Source: Rhodococcus spelaei
GTDB lineage: Bacteria > Actinomycetota > Actinomycetes > Mycobacteriales > Mycobacteriaceae
Direction of reading: 5' to 3'
Assembly: GCF_006704125.1 (NCBI RefSeq)
Contig: NZ_VIGH01000001.1
Coordinates: 621,918-685,917 of the forward strand
DNA: 64,000 nucleotides
Position numbers and translations under genes: made by a program. The notes below the pieces were generated by a model. It saw only the letters and a list, made by a program, of their open reading frames with translations. It searched no databases and was not told where the DNA came from. Of this stretch, positions 31,545 through 39,480 are shown piece after piece (position 1 is the first letter of the stretch; each line of letters starts with the position of its first letter).

Positions 31545-32996
31545 GTGCGCGCACTGCTGCTGATCGCCCTCGCGGCTCTGACCCTGCAGGCAGCACCTGC
31601 AGCGGCGGCCCCGGCCCCGGCCGACTGGACGTTGCCGAGGCTGACGGTCGTGGATCGCACGATCAAGGACGTCGACGGGCGGACGGTGCTGTTGCGCGGG
31701 GTGAACGTCAACCAGCTCAACCACTACGCGGACAACGGCACCGGCCTGCCGACCGTGATGCCACTCGACCGCAACGATTTCGCGCGGATGGCGGCGCTGG
31801 GATTCAACGTGGTGCGGCTGAACGTCGCGTGGTCGAAGCTCGAACCCACCCGCGGCGCGTTCGACCAGGACTACGTGGGTCGGATCCGCGAAGCGGTGTC
31901 GGACGCGAAGGCGCACGGCCTGTACACGGTGCTCGACATGCACCAGGACGCGTGGGGTCCGTCGGTGGGCACCCCGGCGGGCGAGCAGTGCCCGCCGCTG
32001 ACGAAGCCGGGGATCGGGTGGGACGGCGCACCCGAATGGGCGACCCTCACCCACGGGTGGACCACGTGCAACGTCGGCGGCGTTCGTGAGGTCTCGCCGG
32101 CGGTCGCCCGCGCGTTCCAGTCCTTCTACGACGACGAACAGGGCGTGCAGAGTCACCTCGTCGAAACCTGGGCCCGGCTCGCGGCGGAATTCAAGAGCGA
32201 ACCCGCGGTGGCCGGCTACGACCTGTTGAACGAGCCCAATCCCGGCCTGCGGGACCCGGTCGCAGCGGCAGACCAGCTCGGCCGTTTCTACCAGCGCGCA
32301 ATCGAGGCGATCCGACGGGCCGAAGCGGGCGGGTTCGCCCATCTGGCCATCTTCGAGCCGAGTGCGATCTGGTCCGGTTTCGGCCTGGACGCGGTGCCGC
32401 CCCGGCACTACGTGTCGGACCCGCTCGTCGTCTTCTCACCGCATCTGTACAGCCAGTCGATCACCGTGAGCAGTGACTTCCCCACTCTCGAAGAGGGATT
32501 CAAGATCGCAGCCGACGCGGCGGCCGGCTACGAGGCACCCCTGTGGACGGGCGAGTGGGGCTGGTGGGGTGACGCCGCGGCGGCCGACACGGACCGATTC
32601 ACCGATGCGATGAACCGGTACCGCATCGGCGGCGCGTGGTGGTCGTGGACCCAGGCGTGTGGCGACCCCCATGCCGTGCGGGACGGCAACACCGACAAAC
32701 CCCAGGAGAACCTCAATCGCGTCGACTGCCCGTCCGGCACCCCGCTGGGTCTGCTCGACGGCGTCGCCACCGCACTGTCCCGCCCGTACCCGCGTGCGGT
32801 TCCCGGCGAGCTGACGGAGGTGACCGCGATCGGTTTCGCGGGCAAGGGGACTGGTCTGGTCGAGGCGTGGTGCCCGGGGGCGCAGGAGCCGCGACTGCGC
32901 ACCGCCAATCTCTCGGACGTGCAGCTGAGCCGGGTCGACGGCGGATGGCGAATGACCGCGAGGGCGGACGGGAACTACTCGGCGACAATGGAATGA
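31545..32996 (+). CDS. Secreted GH5 glycosidase, endoglycoceramidase-like
   Basis: This 483-residue exported glycosidase has a signal peptide ending around PAAAAPAP (residue about 25). The TIM-barrel GH5 domain has LRGVNVNQLNHY, MAALGFNVVRLNVAWSKLEP, YTVLDMHQDAWG, the acid/base Glu in AGYDLLNEPNPG and the nucleophile Glu in APLWTGEWGWWG. The H-Q-D-x-W after strand 3 and the C-terminal beta domain match endoglycoceramidases, which cut whole glycans off glycosphingolipids and were first found in Rhodococcus. GTG 31545 has GGAAGG eight bases upstream. It could also act on other glycolipids. Confidence 0.85.
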   Translation: MRALLLIALAALTLQAAPAAAAPAPADWTLPRLTVVDRTIKDVDGRTVLLRGVNVNQLNHYADNGTGLPTVMPLDRNDFARMAALGFNVVRLNVAWSKLEPTRGAFDQDYVGRIREAVSDAKAHGLYTVLDMHQDAWGPSVGTPAGEQCPPLTKPGIGWDGAPEWATLTHGWTTCNVGGVREVSPAVARAFQSFYDDEQGVQSHLVETWARLAAEFKSEPAVAGYDLLNEPNPGLRDPVAAADQLGRFYQRAIEAIRRAEAGGFAHLAIFEPSAIWSGFGLDAVPPRHYVSDPLVVFSPHLYSQSITVSSDFPTLEEGFKIAADAAAGYEAPLWTGEWGWWGDAAAADTDRFTDAMNRYRIGGAWWSWTQACGDPHAVRDGNTDKPQENLNRVDCPSGTPLGLLDGVATALSRPYPRAVPGELTEVTAIGFAGKGTGLVEAWCPGAQEPRLRTANLSDVQLSRVDGGWRMTARADGNYSATME

Positions 32997-33090
32997 TGCA
33001 ACCAGACCTGTTGGGGGAGGAGAACTCTCGCGACAGGTCCGGCGTAGTTCGCGCGGACGATCGTGCAGCTCAGGGTTTCAATGCTCCGGA

Positions 33091-34062
33091 TCACCCCGAC
33101 CGTGATGATCGTGAACTGTCCGGGATGGGTTCCGCCGCAACTTGATTGCCCGTCGTCATGTGCAGGCGCGCAGCGCGACGTACCAGCCTGACGAGGTCGC
33201 CGGCGGGTCCCTCGAGTTGGCGGGGCGGTCGCCACACGGCGCGTAGAGTGCGCTCGAGGTCGAGACCGTCCACCTCCACCGCCTTCACGTCGCCGGCCGC
33301 CAACTGATCGGACACGGCCAGTGAGCTCAGTACCGCGGGGCCCACGCCGCTGAGCACGCTGGTCCGGATGGCTGCCGCACTGCCGAGTTCGAGAAGTGGT
33401 GCTGCCCGGTCGTATTCGTGCAACGCGACGTCGAGGGTGGTGCGGGTGCCGGAGCCCGGCTCGCGGACCACGAGGGGGGTGCCCGCGAGCTCGGCGACAG
33501 ACAGCGCCCGCCTGCGCCGTGCCCACGGGTGGTCGGGGTGGACAACGACGATCAGGCGGTCCCGGGCGACGGCGACGCTGTGCAGCGGTCGTGGCACCGT
33601 CGGGGACTCGACGAATCCGATGTCGCAGGATCCGGCAGTCACGTCGGCGAACACCTGGGTGGAGTTCCGAACCTGAAGGTGGATGGTCACGTTCGGATCG
33701 ACGTGGCGGAACTGTCCGAGCCACCGGGGCATGAGGTGCTCCGCGACGGTCATGCTCGCGCTGATGGTGAGCTCGGCGGCGCGCTTCTCGCGCATGCCCT
33801 CGGCGACGTGCAGCAGCTGACGGGCGTCGGCGAGGACCTGCCTCGACCAGTGCGCGATCACGGTTCCCTCCGGGGTCAAGGTCGACCCGGTCGGCTTCCG
33901 CTGCAACAGTGGTGTTCCGACCTGTGCCTCGAGGCGCTTGATGGCGCGGCTCGCGTTGGGCTGGGCGATGCCGGCAATTCTGCTTGCCGCGCTGAGACTT
34001 CCGTGGTCGTCCACCCCCACCAGAAGTTCCAGAACATCGAGATCCGGCCATCGACTGAACAT
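33091..34062 (-). CDS. LysR-family regulator of the divergent YeiH-type gene
   Basis: This 323-residue LysR-type regulator carries the HTH in DHGSLSAASRIAGIAQPNAS with RAIKRLEAQVGTPLLQR and the standard wing. The effector domain begins at LTISASMTVAEHLMPRWLGQ and includes SCDIGFVES and PLVVREPGSGTRTTLD. The best match in memory is the regulator paired with YeiH. The start is ATG 34062; the longer frame upstream is a shadow of the neighbour. It is divergent from the exporter gene with a 17-base palindrome in the gap. Confidence 0.9.
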   Translation of the reverse strand: MFSRWPDLDVLELLVGVDDHGSLSAASRIAGIAQPNASRAIKRLEAQVGTPLLQRKPTGSTLTPEGTVIAHWSRQVLADARQLLHVAEGMREKRAAELTISASMTVAEHLMPRWLGQFRHVDPNVTIHLQVRNSTQVFADVTAGSCDIGFVESPTVPRPLHSVAVARDRLIVVVHPDHPWARRRRALSVAELAGTPLVVREPGSGTRTTLDVALHEYDRAAPLLELGSAAAIRTSVLSGVGPAVLSSLAVSDQLAAGDVKAVEVDGLDLERTLRAVWRPPRQLEGPAGDLVRLVRRAARLHMTTGNQVAAEPIPDSSRSSRSG

Positions 34063-34090
34063 CTCTCGATGATATGCCACCTCGACAAGA

Positions 34091-34107
34091 CATATCATAG
34101 TGATATG
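34091..34107. promoter_or_regulatory. Palindromic LysR operator
   Basis: CATATCA-TAG-TGATATG is a perfect 7+3+7 palindrome, 28 bases before the lysR start and 57 bases before the yeiH-like start. A half-site GATATG also occurs at 34070-34075. It fits a LysR activation/repression site controlling both genes. Confidence 0.7.
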
Positions 34108-34164
34108 TGGTGATGGTAGATTGAGGTCTACCGGTCCGGGTCGTGCTGCCGCAATGTGATTGTC

Positions 34165-35223
34165 ATGTCCCATGAAGTTCAGGCGCCGTCCCAGTGTCAG
34201 CCGTCGTCTGGAGGGGAGGTCGACGGGCGGTCCCGGTCGCGGGCGTCCGGCACTGCGGCGGGCGTGGGCCTCTGTGTGATCGGCGCGGCCGTCGCGATGG
34301 GGATCGGGCGCCTCGTCCCGACGATCAACCCGATGTTGATCGCCATCGTGCTCGGCGCTCTGGTCGCGAATCTGGTCAGCGTTCCCGGCTGGATCCGCCC
34401 GGGTCTCGACTTCTCGTCCAAACGACTGCTGCGGGTAGGCGTGGCGCTGCTCGGACTGCAGTTGATGTTCAGTGACGTCGTCGGTCTCGGGTGGGGGGTG
34501 ATCGCGGTCGTCGTCGCGATCGTCGTCCTCGGCATCGTCGGCACGATGTACGCCGGGAAGCTGCTGGGCCTGTCGTGGACGCAACGCGTCCTGATCGCCT
34601 GTGGGTTCTCGATCTGCGGCGCCGCCGCTGTCGCCGCTGCCGACGGGGTTGTCGACGCCAGGGAAGAGGAACTGCTCACAGCGGTCGCGCTGGTCGTCGT
34701 CTTCGGCACGCTGATGATCCCGACGATCCCGCTGCTCGCCGACCTGCTCGGGCTGAGCGAGCGGCAGGCCGGGATGTGGGCCGGCGGCTCGATCCACGAG
34801 GTGGCGCAGGTCGTGGCGTCCGGTGGCATCGTCGGGGGTGGGGCCCTGGCGGTGGCGACCGTCGTGAAGCTGGCACGGGTGCTGATGCTGGCCCCGGTGA
34901 TGGCCTACCTCGGTGCGCGGCAGCGGCGGGACGCCTCCGGGCGCGGCAAGGTGAACTCCACGCAGCCGCCGCTGGTGCCGATGTTCGTCCTCGGGTTCCT
35001 CGGCTGCGTGGCGCTGCGTTCGTCCGGACTGCTGCCCGGTGCGGTGATCGAGCACGCGAAGCTGGTGCAGACCGCACTGCTGACCGCGGCCATGTTCGCC
35101 CTCGGCGTCGGTGTCCGTGTGTCACTGCTTCGCTCGGTCGGTCCGCGCCCGTTCGTCCTGGCGGCCGTCTCCACGGTGTGGGTCGCGGTCGTCGCCCTCT
35201 TGGGCGTCTGGATCGTGACCTAG
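34165..35223 (+). CDS. YeiH/UPF0324 family membrane protein (putative sulfate exporter family)
   Basis: This 352-residue membrane protein has about ten helices. The family pattern is PTINPMLIAIVLGALVANLV, LLRVGVALLGLQLMFSDVVG, FSICGAAAVAAADGVVDARE and MWAGGSIHEVAQVVASGGIV. Members are annotated as putative sulfate exporters, without firm biochemical proof. ATG 34165 is chosen; GTG 34156 is in frame. The divergent LysR gene makes it the evident target. If it does move sulfite or sulfate it would fit the sulfur theme of the window, but that is inference. Confidence 0.88.
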   Translation: MSHEVQAPSQCQPSSGGEVDGRSRSRASGTAAGVGLCVIGAAVAMGIGRLVPTINPMLIAIVLGALVANLVSVPGWIRPGLDFSSKRLLRVGVALLGLQLMFSDVVGLGWGVIAVVVAIVVLGIVGTMYAGKLLGLSWTQRVLIACGFSICGAAAVAAADGVVDAREEELLTAVALVVVFGTLMIPTIPLLADLLGLSERQAGMWAGGSIHEVAQVVASGGIVGGGALAVATVVKLARVLMLAPVMAYLGARQRRDASGRGKVNSTQPPLVPMFVLGFLGCVALRSSGLLPGAVIEHAKLVQTALLTAAMFALGVGVRVSLLRSVGPRPFVLAAVSTVWVAVVALLGVWIVT

Positions 35224-35242
35224 GACCCGGCGGGCACCGGGC

Positions 35243-35818
35243 TCAGGACTGTGGCACGACCCGGTCCACGACGCGGGTGACCAGCTCGTGCATTTCACCC
35301 TCGGGGAAGACGTCGGGGAGCGTGAGGTGCTCGACGATCAGCCAGTTCATCGCGAGGTACAGCGTGACCACGGTGGTCGCGTCCCCGGGCAGTCCGGAGT
35401 CCAGGTGGTAGGCGACATTCGCGTCGACGTCCGCGCGGATCCTGGCGGTGAGCACCGCGCGTAGTTCGGGGCGGCGGGTCGCCTCGAGGCGGAGTTCCAG
35501 CAGTGCGAGGTATCCGGTGCGGTACGCACTGATTCGGTCGACGAGTTCGCGCATCAGCTGCGCCACCCGGTCCCTGTCGCGCGGACCGGACAGGCTGGTC
35601 GCGATCGTTGCTGCGTCGGGCTGGAGTCGTTCGTAGATGCGCCCGCCGGCCTGGGTGAGCAGGTCGTCGCGGCTGGTGAAGTAGTTGGAGGCCGTGCCCG
35701 CCGGCACCGCGGTCTGCTTGTCGACGGCCCGGAACGTGAGGCCACGGGCCCCCTCTGCGGCGAGTACCTCGATTGCGGCGTCGACCAACGCCGCCCGTCG
35801 TTCCACGTTCTGCCGCAT
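35243..35818 (-). CDS. TetR-family regulator
   Basis: This regulator of 191 residues has the HTH ALVDAAIEVLAAEGARGLTF with RAVDKQTAVPAGTASNYFTS (recognition helix AGTASNYF) and a helical ligand domain containing LALLELRLEATRRPEL. The ATG at 35818 with AGGAG nine bases upstream is preferred to the GTG nine bases earlier. It is divergent from a dihydrofolate-reductase-like gene; two AGTACTACG repeats between them are the likely operators. Confidence 0.88.
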   Translation of the reverse strand: MRQNVERRAALVDAAIEVLAAEGARGLTFRAVDKQTAVPAGTASNYFTSRDDLLTQAGGRIYERLQPDAATIATSLSGPRDRDRVAQLMRELVDRISAYRTGYLALLELRLEATRRPELRAVLTARIRADVDANVAYHLDSGLPGDATTVVTLYLAMNWLIVEHLTLPDVFPEGEMHELVTRVVDRVVPQS

Positions 35819-35835
35819 TGACACCACTCCTGCTG

Positions 35836-35873
35836 TAGTACTACGTTCAAACCACTGCAGACAGAGTACTACG
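35836..35873. promoter_or_regulatory. Repeated TetR operator half-sites
   Basis: AGTACTACG occurs at 35837-35845 and again at 35865-35873, 28 bases apart; the first copy is part of the 10-base palindrome GTAGTACTAC. They fill the 68-base gap between the divergent tetR and DHFR-like genes. Confidence 0.55.
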
Positions 35874-35886
35874 AACGGAGTCGTTT

Positions 35887-36456
35887 ATGCGGAAGCTGGT
35901 CTACTACGTCGGCGTCTCCCTTGACGGCTACATCGCCGGCCCGAGCGGGGAGTACGACTTCTATCCGGTGGGCGAGGACCTCATGGCCTACATGAACGCC
36001 CAGTTCCCCGAGGTGGTCCCGGCCCACGTCCGCCAGGCAATCGGGCTCGAGGCCGAGCCGGTGCGATACGACACGCTGATCATGGGGCGCGGCACCTACG
36101 AGCCGGCGCTGGCCGTCGACATTGCCAGCCCCTACAGCCCGCTACGCCAGTACGTCGTATCCACCACCCTCGGCGTGGTCGACCACCCGGACGTCGAGGT
36201 GACGGCCGACGACCCGATCGACCTGGTCCGGCGGCTCAAGCAGGAGCAGGGCAGGGACATCTACCTGGCCGGCGGCGGCAAGCTCGCCGCGTCCCTGCTG
36301 CCCGAGATCGACGAGATGATCGTCAAGCTGTACCCGGTCGTCGCGGGGACCGGAATTCCGGCGTTCTCCGGCGAGTTCCGGCCGACGATGTTCACCCTCA
36401 CCGACACCCGCACCTTCGACAACGGCACGCTGGCGCTGAACTACATCCGGGCATGA
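35887..36456 (+). CDS. Dihydrofolate reductase-like (RibD C-terminal domain) protein
   Basis: This 189-residue protein has the DHFR/RibD-C fold: VYYVGVSLDGYIAGPSGEYD at the start, YDTLIMGRGTYEPAL for the nucleotide site, and IYLAGGGKLAASLLPEIDEM near the end. These stand-alone relatives are NADPH-dependent reductases of unknown substrate, not the folate enzyme itself. The gene is divergent from a TetR repressor, which probably controls it, and convergent with the kinase gene (three bases between stops). Confidence 0.9.
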   Translation: MRKLVYYVGVSLDGYIAGPSGEYDFYPVGEDLMAYMNAQFPEVVPAHVRQAIGLEAEPVRYDTLIMGRGTYEPALAVDIASPYSPLRQYVVSTTLGVVDHPDVEVTADDPIDLVRRLKQEQGRDIYLAGGGKLAASLLPEIDEMIVKLYPVVAGTGIPAFSGEFRPTMFTLTDTRTFDNGTLALNYIRA

Positions 36457-36459
36457 GCC

Positions 36460-38493
36460 TCAGCCGGTGCGCTCGGCGCGTTCGTGCGAGACCACCCGCT
36501 CGAGTGCGTGCAAGTCCAGTTCGAGCTGACGGAACAGCCAGTACGCCCATACGAACGCGAAGATGGCTCCGACGCTGAGGATTCGGACTGCGCCGATCAT
36601 CTCGGGTATCTGGTCGGGGGACAGGAACGTGATGCCTGCGACCGCGACGAGTGGCACCGAGGCCGCGACGGCGAGGTAGCGGGTACTGCGACGGTCGAGT
36701 CCGCGCAGCTTGCGGTCGTCGTCGCTGCTGGTGATCCCGAGCGGCAGCAGGACCGGGTACAGGAAGCGCACCGCGTAGAAGGTGACGAAGAAGAACGGGT
36801 AGGCGACCGCGATCGCGCCACACACGATCAGCGAGCCGAGGAAGTGCACGTACGCGCCCGGCGGGATGCCGCCCGCCGCGACCTGCAGCGCGACCGGGTA
36901 CGCCAGGCCGGCGAACGCCCACAGCCCGAACACGACGAGCACGACCCGGTCCCCGAGCAGCAGGGTGTCGGTGCGCGCCCGGGCGAGGGTGTGCGCGTCG
37001 TATCTTCGGCCCTGGCGCAGACCGCGTGGCACGGTCAGCGGGTACCGGCACAGGAACAGCAGGATGATCGCGCCGAGGGGGAAGGTGATGGCGTTGATCA
37101 CGAACTGGATCTGCTCGAAGTGGCGCTGCGCGAGCGGCGAGAGGGTGCTGATGATCAGTGTCTTGTTGTGGTGGTAGTTGTAGGCTCCCGCCAGCGCGTT
37201 GGGTATCGCGATGGCGGCCACCAGGATCGGGATTGCCCAGCGCTGCATGGCCGTTCGCCAACTGCGGGCCGGTGGGTCGACGAGGTCACGGGCGTGCGGG
37301 TCCATGCACAGTTCGAACTGCTGAGCGAGTTCCGCGCCACTCTGCCAGCGTCGGGCGGGGTCGGGATCGAGGCAGGTCCGCAGCACCCGGCGCAGCGCCG
37401 CGGGGCAGTCGGGCGGCAGGCTCGCGAGCGCCTCGGGGCCGAGTCCGCGCCGCCGTGACTCCAGCATCCGTTCCAGAGTCGGCGGGGTCGGACCGCCCGC
37501 CCCGATGTCGGTGAAGGGTTTCGTGCCGGTGAGCAGCTCCCACAGCATCACGCCGAGCGCGTAGATGTCGCTGCGGGTGTCGAGGTCGGCGGCGGTGGTC
37601 GGCAGGTCAGGATGGCAGGCCTGCAACTGTTCCGGGGACATGTAGGACAGCGACCCGCCGAAGTAGGCGACCGGGCTCGAGCCCGCGACGTGGTCGCTGA
37701 AGCTGATGTTGAAGTCTGCGAGCTTGGGAACGCCCTCCGCGGTCAGCAGCACGTTCGCGGGCTTGATGTCGCGGTGCAGTACGCCGCGCTTGCCCGCGTA
37801 GTCGAGTGCCTCGGCGAGCCTGCGGCCGAGCCACGCGACCGTCTCCGGCCAGGACAGTTCGGCGATCTCCGCGCGCACTGTCGAATCGCTGGGCCGGATC
37901 GCGCCCTTGCTGTCGAGGACCGTGTCGATCGAGTCGAGCATCATCCGCCCGGTGCGGTGGTCGGGCGGGGTCTCGCGGACCCGCTCCAGCACACCGAGGA
38001 GGGTGCCGCCCGGCACGTACTGCATGTACAGCAACTTCATCCCGAGTTCCTCGACGACCCGCTGGTCGAAGACCCGGACGATGTAGTCGTGGTCGAGCTG
38101 GGCGAGGGTCTGCGGCTCGGTGCCGTGGTCGCGGGAGATCTTCACCGCGACCACCCGCTGCATGGACCGCTGGCGCGCCAGGAAGACCCGGGCGAACGCG
38201 CCGCGGCCCAGGGCGACCAGCAGGTCGAAGTCCTCGACCCGCTCGCCGACGTCCAGGTCGTCGAGGGTGCGCCGATCATCGGCGGGGACGGTGCTGACGT
38301 CGGCGGGGTGTACGGGTTCGCCCGCTGTCCCGGTCAGCAGCTCCTCGAGCTCGGTCGGTTCCTCGGGAACCTCGCGGGAGTACTCGTTGGTCACCTCGGA
38401 AGAGGCCGCGCTGCGCCGCGCGGCGTCGGAGACGACCGTCTCGTCGGCGTCGACCGTCGCGTCGGGGGTGGATCGAGTCGGGCGATCCGTCAT
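36460..38493 (-). CDS. Membrane-bound Ser/Thr protein kinase with DFN motif
   Basis: The protein has 677 residues. An acidic, low-complexity N-terminus (1-80) precedes a Hanks-type kinase domain: the glycine loop LGRGAFARVFLA, catalytic Lys in RVVAVKISRD, HRD in GVLHRDIKPANVLL, and SYMSPEQLQ in the P+1 region. The metal-binding DFG is DFN here (PKLADFNISFSD), checked on the DNA. A kinase C-lobe insert with a poly-Pro turn is followed by five or six membrane helices, the first near IPILVAAIAIPNALAGAY, and a short tail; there is no PASTA domain. It is therefore unlike PknA/B. Asn for Gly is tolerated in some subfamilies, so activity is possible. Confidence 0.88.
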   Translation of the reverse strand: MTDRPTRSTPDATVDADETVVSDAARRSAASSEVTNEYSREVPEEPTELEELLTGTAGEPVHPADVSTVPADDRRTLDDLDVGERVEDFDLLVALGRGAFARVFLARQRSMQRVVAVKISRDHGTEPQTLAQLDHDYIVRVFDQRVVEELGMKLLYMQYVPGGTLLGVLERVRETPPDHRTGRMMLDSIDTVLDSKGAIRPSDSTVRAEIAELSWPETVAWLGRRLAEALDYAGKRGVLHRDIKPANVLLTAEGVPKLADFNISFSDHVAGSSPVAYFGGSLSYMSPEQLQACHPDLPTTAADLDTRSDIYALGVMLWELLTGTKPFTDIGAGGPTPPTLERMLESRRRGLGPEALASLPPDCPAALRRVLRTCLDPDPARRWQSGAELAQQFELCMDPHARDLVDPPARSWRTAMQRWAIPILVAAIAIPNALAGAYNYHHNKTLIISTLSPLAQRHFEQIQFVINAITFPLGAIILLFLCRYPLTVPRGLRQGRRYDAHTLARARTDTLLLGDRVVLVVFGLWAFAGLAYPVALQVAAGGIPPGAYVHFLGSLIVCGAIAVAYPFFFVTFYAVRFLYPVLLPLGITSSDDDRKLRGLDRRSTRYLAVAASVPLVAVAGITFLSPDQIPEMIGAVRILSVGAIFAFVWAYWLFRQLELDLHALERVVSHERAERTG

Positions 38494-38575
38494 GGAACCT
38501 TCTACTGCTCGGGGCGCCGGACGCCGGCACCCGCGGCTTCAAGCGTATCCCCGTGGGCCGAACCAGTTGGTCGAC

Positions 38576-39208
38576 TCAGAACGGCCAGGTGGGCAGCGTG
38601 GGCAGTCCATCGCGGGTGGGCCGGCCGACGATCCAGGCGAGCAGTTCGGCCCGCGGCAGCTCGGGCAGCGGCAGGTCCGGCGCGACCATCGCCAGTTCGG
38701 GCAGCTGCGAGTCGAGAGTCGACTCGACGAACTCCTCCGGCCAGTCCACGCAGCTGTAGCCGAGCCCGAGGTCGAGGTGGTGGATCTCGAGTTCGCGCCA
38801 GCGCAGCACCGGGACGTCGCGGGCGGCGACGGGCTTGCGCCACTTCACCGTGGTGCCGAGCAGGTCCGGTCCGATCGACCGAAGAGAGTCGATCACCCGG
38901 CGCCCGGCGAACCGCAGGTCCGCCGCCAGCAGCTCGACGGGACGGTCGGCGCCCTCCTCGATGGCGGCCGCGCGGGCGTCCGGTCCGCCCGGATACATCT
39001 CGCGGGGCGTCCCGTCGAGTACGCCGAGCGCGAACCGGTTCAGGGCGTCGGCATTGCGGGCGAGATGGGTGACGACATGGCCGCGGCTCCAGCCGGGCAG
39101 CGCTGACGTGCCCCGGGCCTGCGCCTCGGTCAACGTGGCGAGCGTCTCCTCGACGCGCCCCTGGGACTGTGCGACCAGTGCGATGACCTCGGCATACGGC
39201 AGCGTCAT
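38576..39208 (-). CDS. DinB/maleylpyruvate isomerase-fold mycothiol-dependent protein
   Basis: This 210-residue four-helix protein is of the mycothiol-dependent maleylpyruvate isomerase (MDMPI) family. The N-terminal metal-site region is SALPGWSRGHVVTHLARNAD, with a second His in WRELEIHHLDLGLGY. The C-terminal part ends AELLAWIVGRPTRDGLPTLP. Members use mycothiol as cofactor or act as DinB-like thiol transferases; the substrate is unknown. ATG 39208. It is the only gene between the kinase and ftsH, transcribed away from ftsH. Confidence 0.87.
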   Translation of the reverse strand: MTLPYAEVIALVAQSQGRVEETLATLTEAQARGTSALPGWSRGHVVTHLARNADALNRFALGVLDGTPREMYPGGPDARAAAIEEGADRPVELLAADLRFAGRRVIDSLRSIGPDLLGTTVKWRKPVAARDVPVLRWRELEIHHLDLGLGYSCVDWPEEFVESTLDSQLPELAMVAPDLPLPELPRAELLAWIVGRPTRDGLPTLPTWPF

Positions 39209-39372
39209 GGCCCGAGCCTAGCGAGTCGCGGGCCCCCGGCGTGGCGATCGCTGACAGTCGCGCGCGTCCGGCGGAACCATCGCGGGGATCCGCACGTTCT
39301 ACTGATCGGGACCGGTGCCGACACCGGCCCGCCGCGGCGAGTGCTAACGGACATCACCAGCACTGTTCGCGG

Positions 39373-39378
39373 TAACCT
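39373..39378 (+). promoter_or_regulatory. Possible -10 box for ftsH
   Basis: TAACCT fits the TANNNT pattern, 103 bases before the ftsH ATG, in the 272-base gap that has no gene. No convincing -35 element was found. Confidence 0.35.
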
Positions 39379-39480
39379 TGATTGTCCGGTGAGCAGCCGG
39401 AACCCGGCGCACCGAGCTCGACCGGAGCTGGAAGGCTCGACCGGAACTGGAAAGGACTGGCCCGCAGCGGCTGAACCTGT

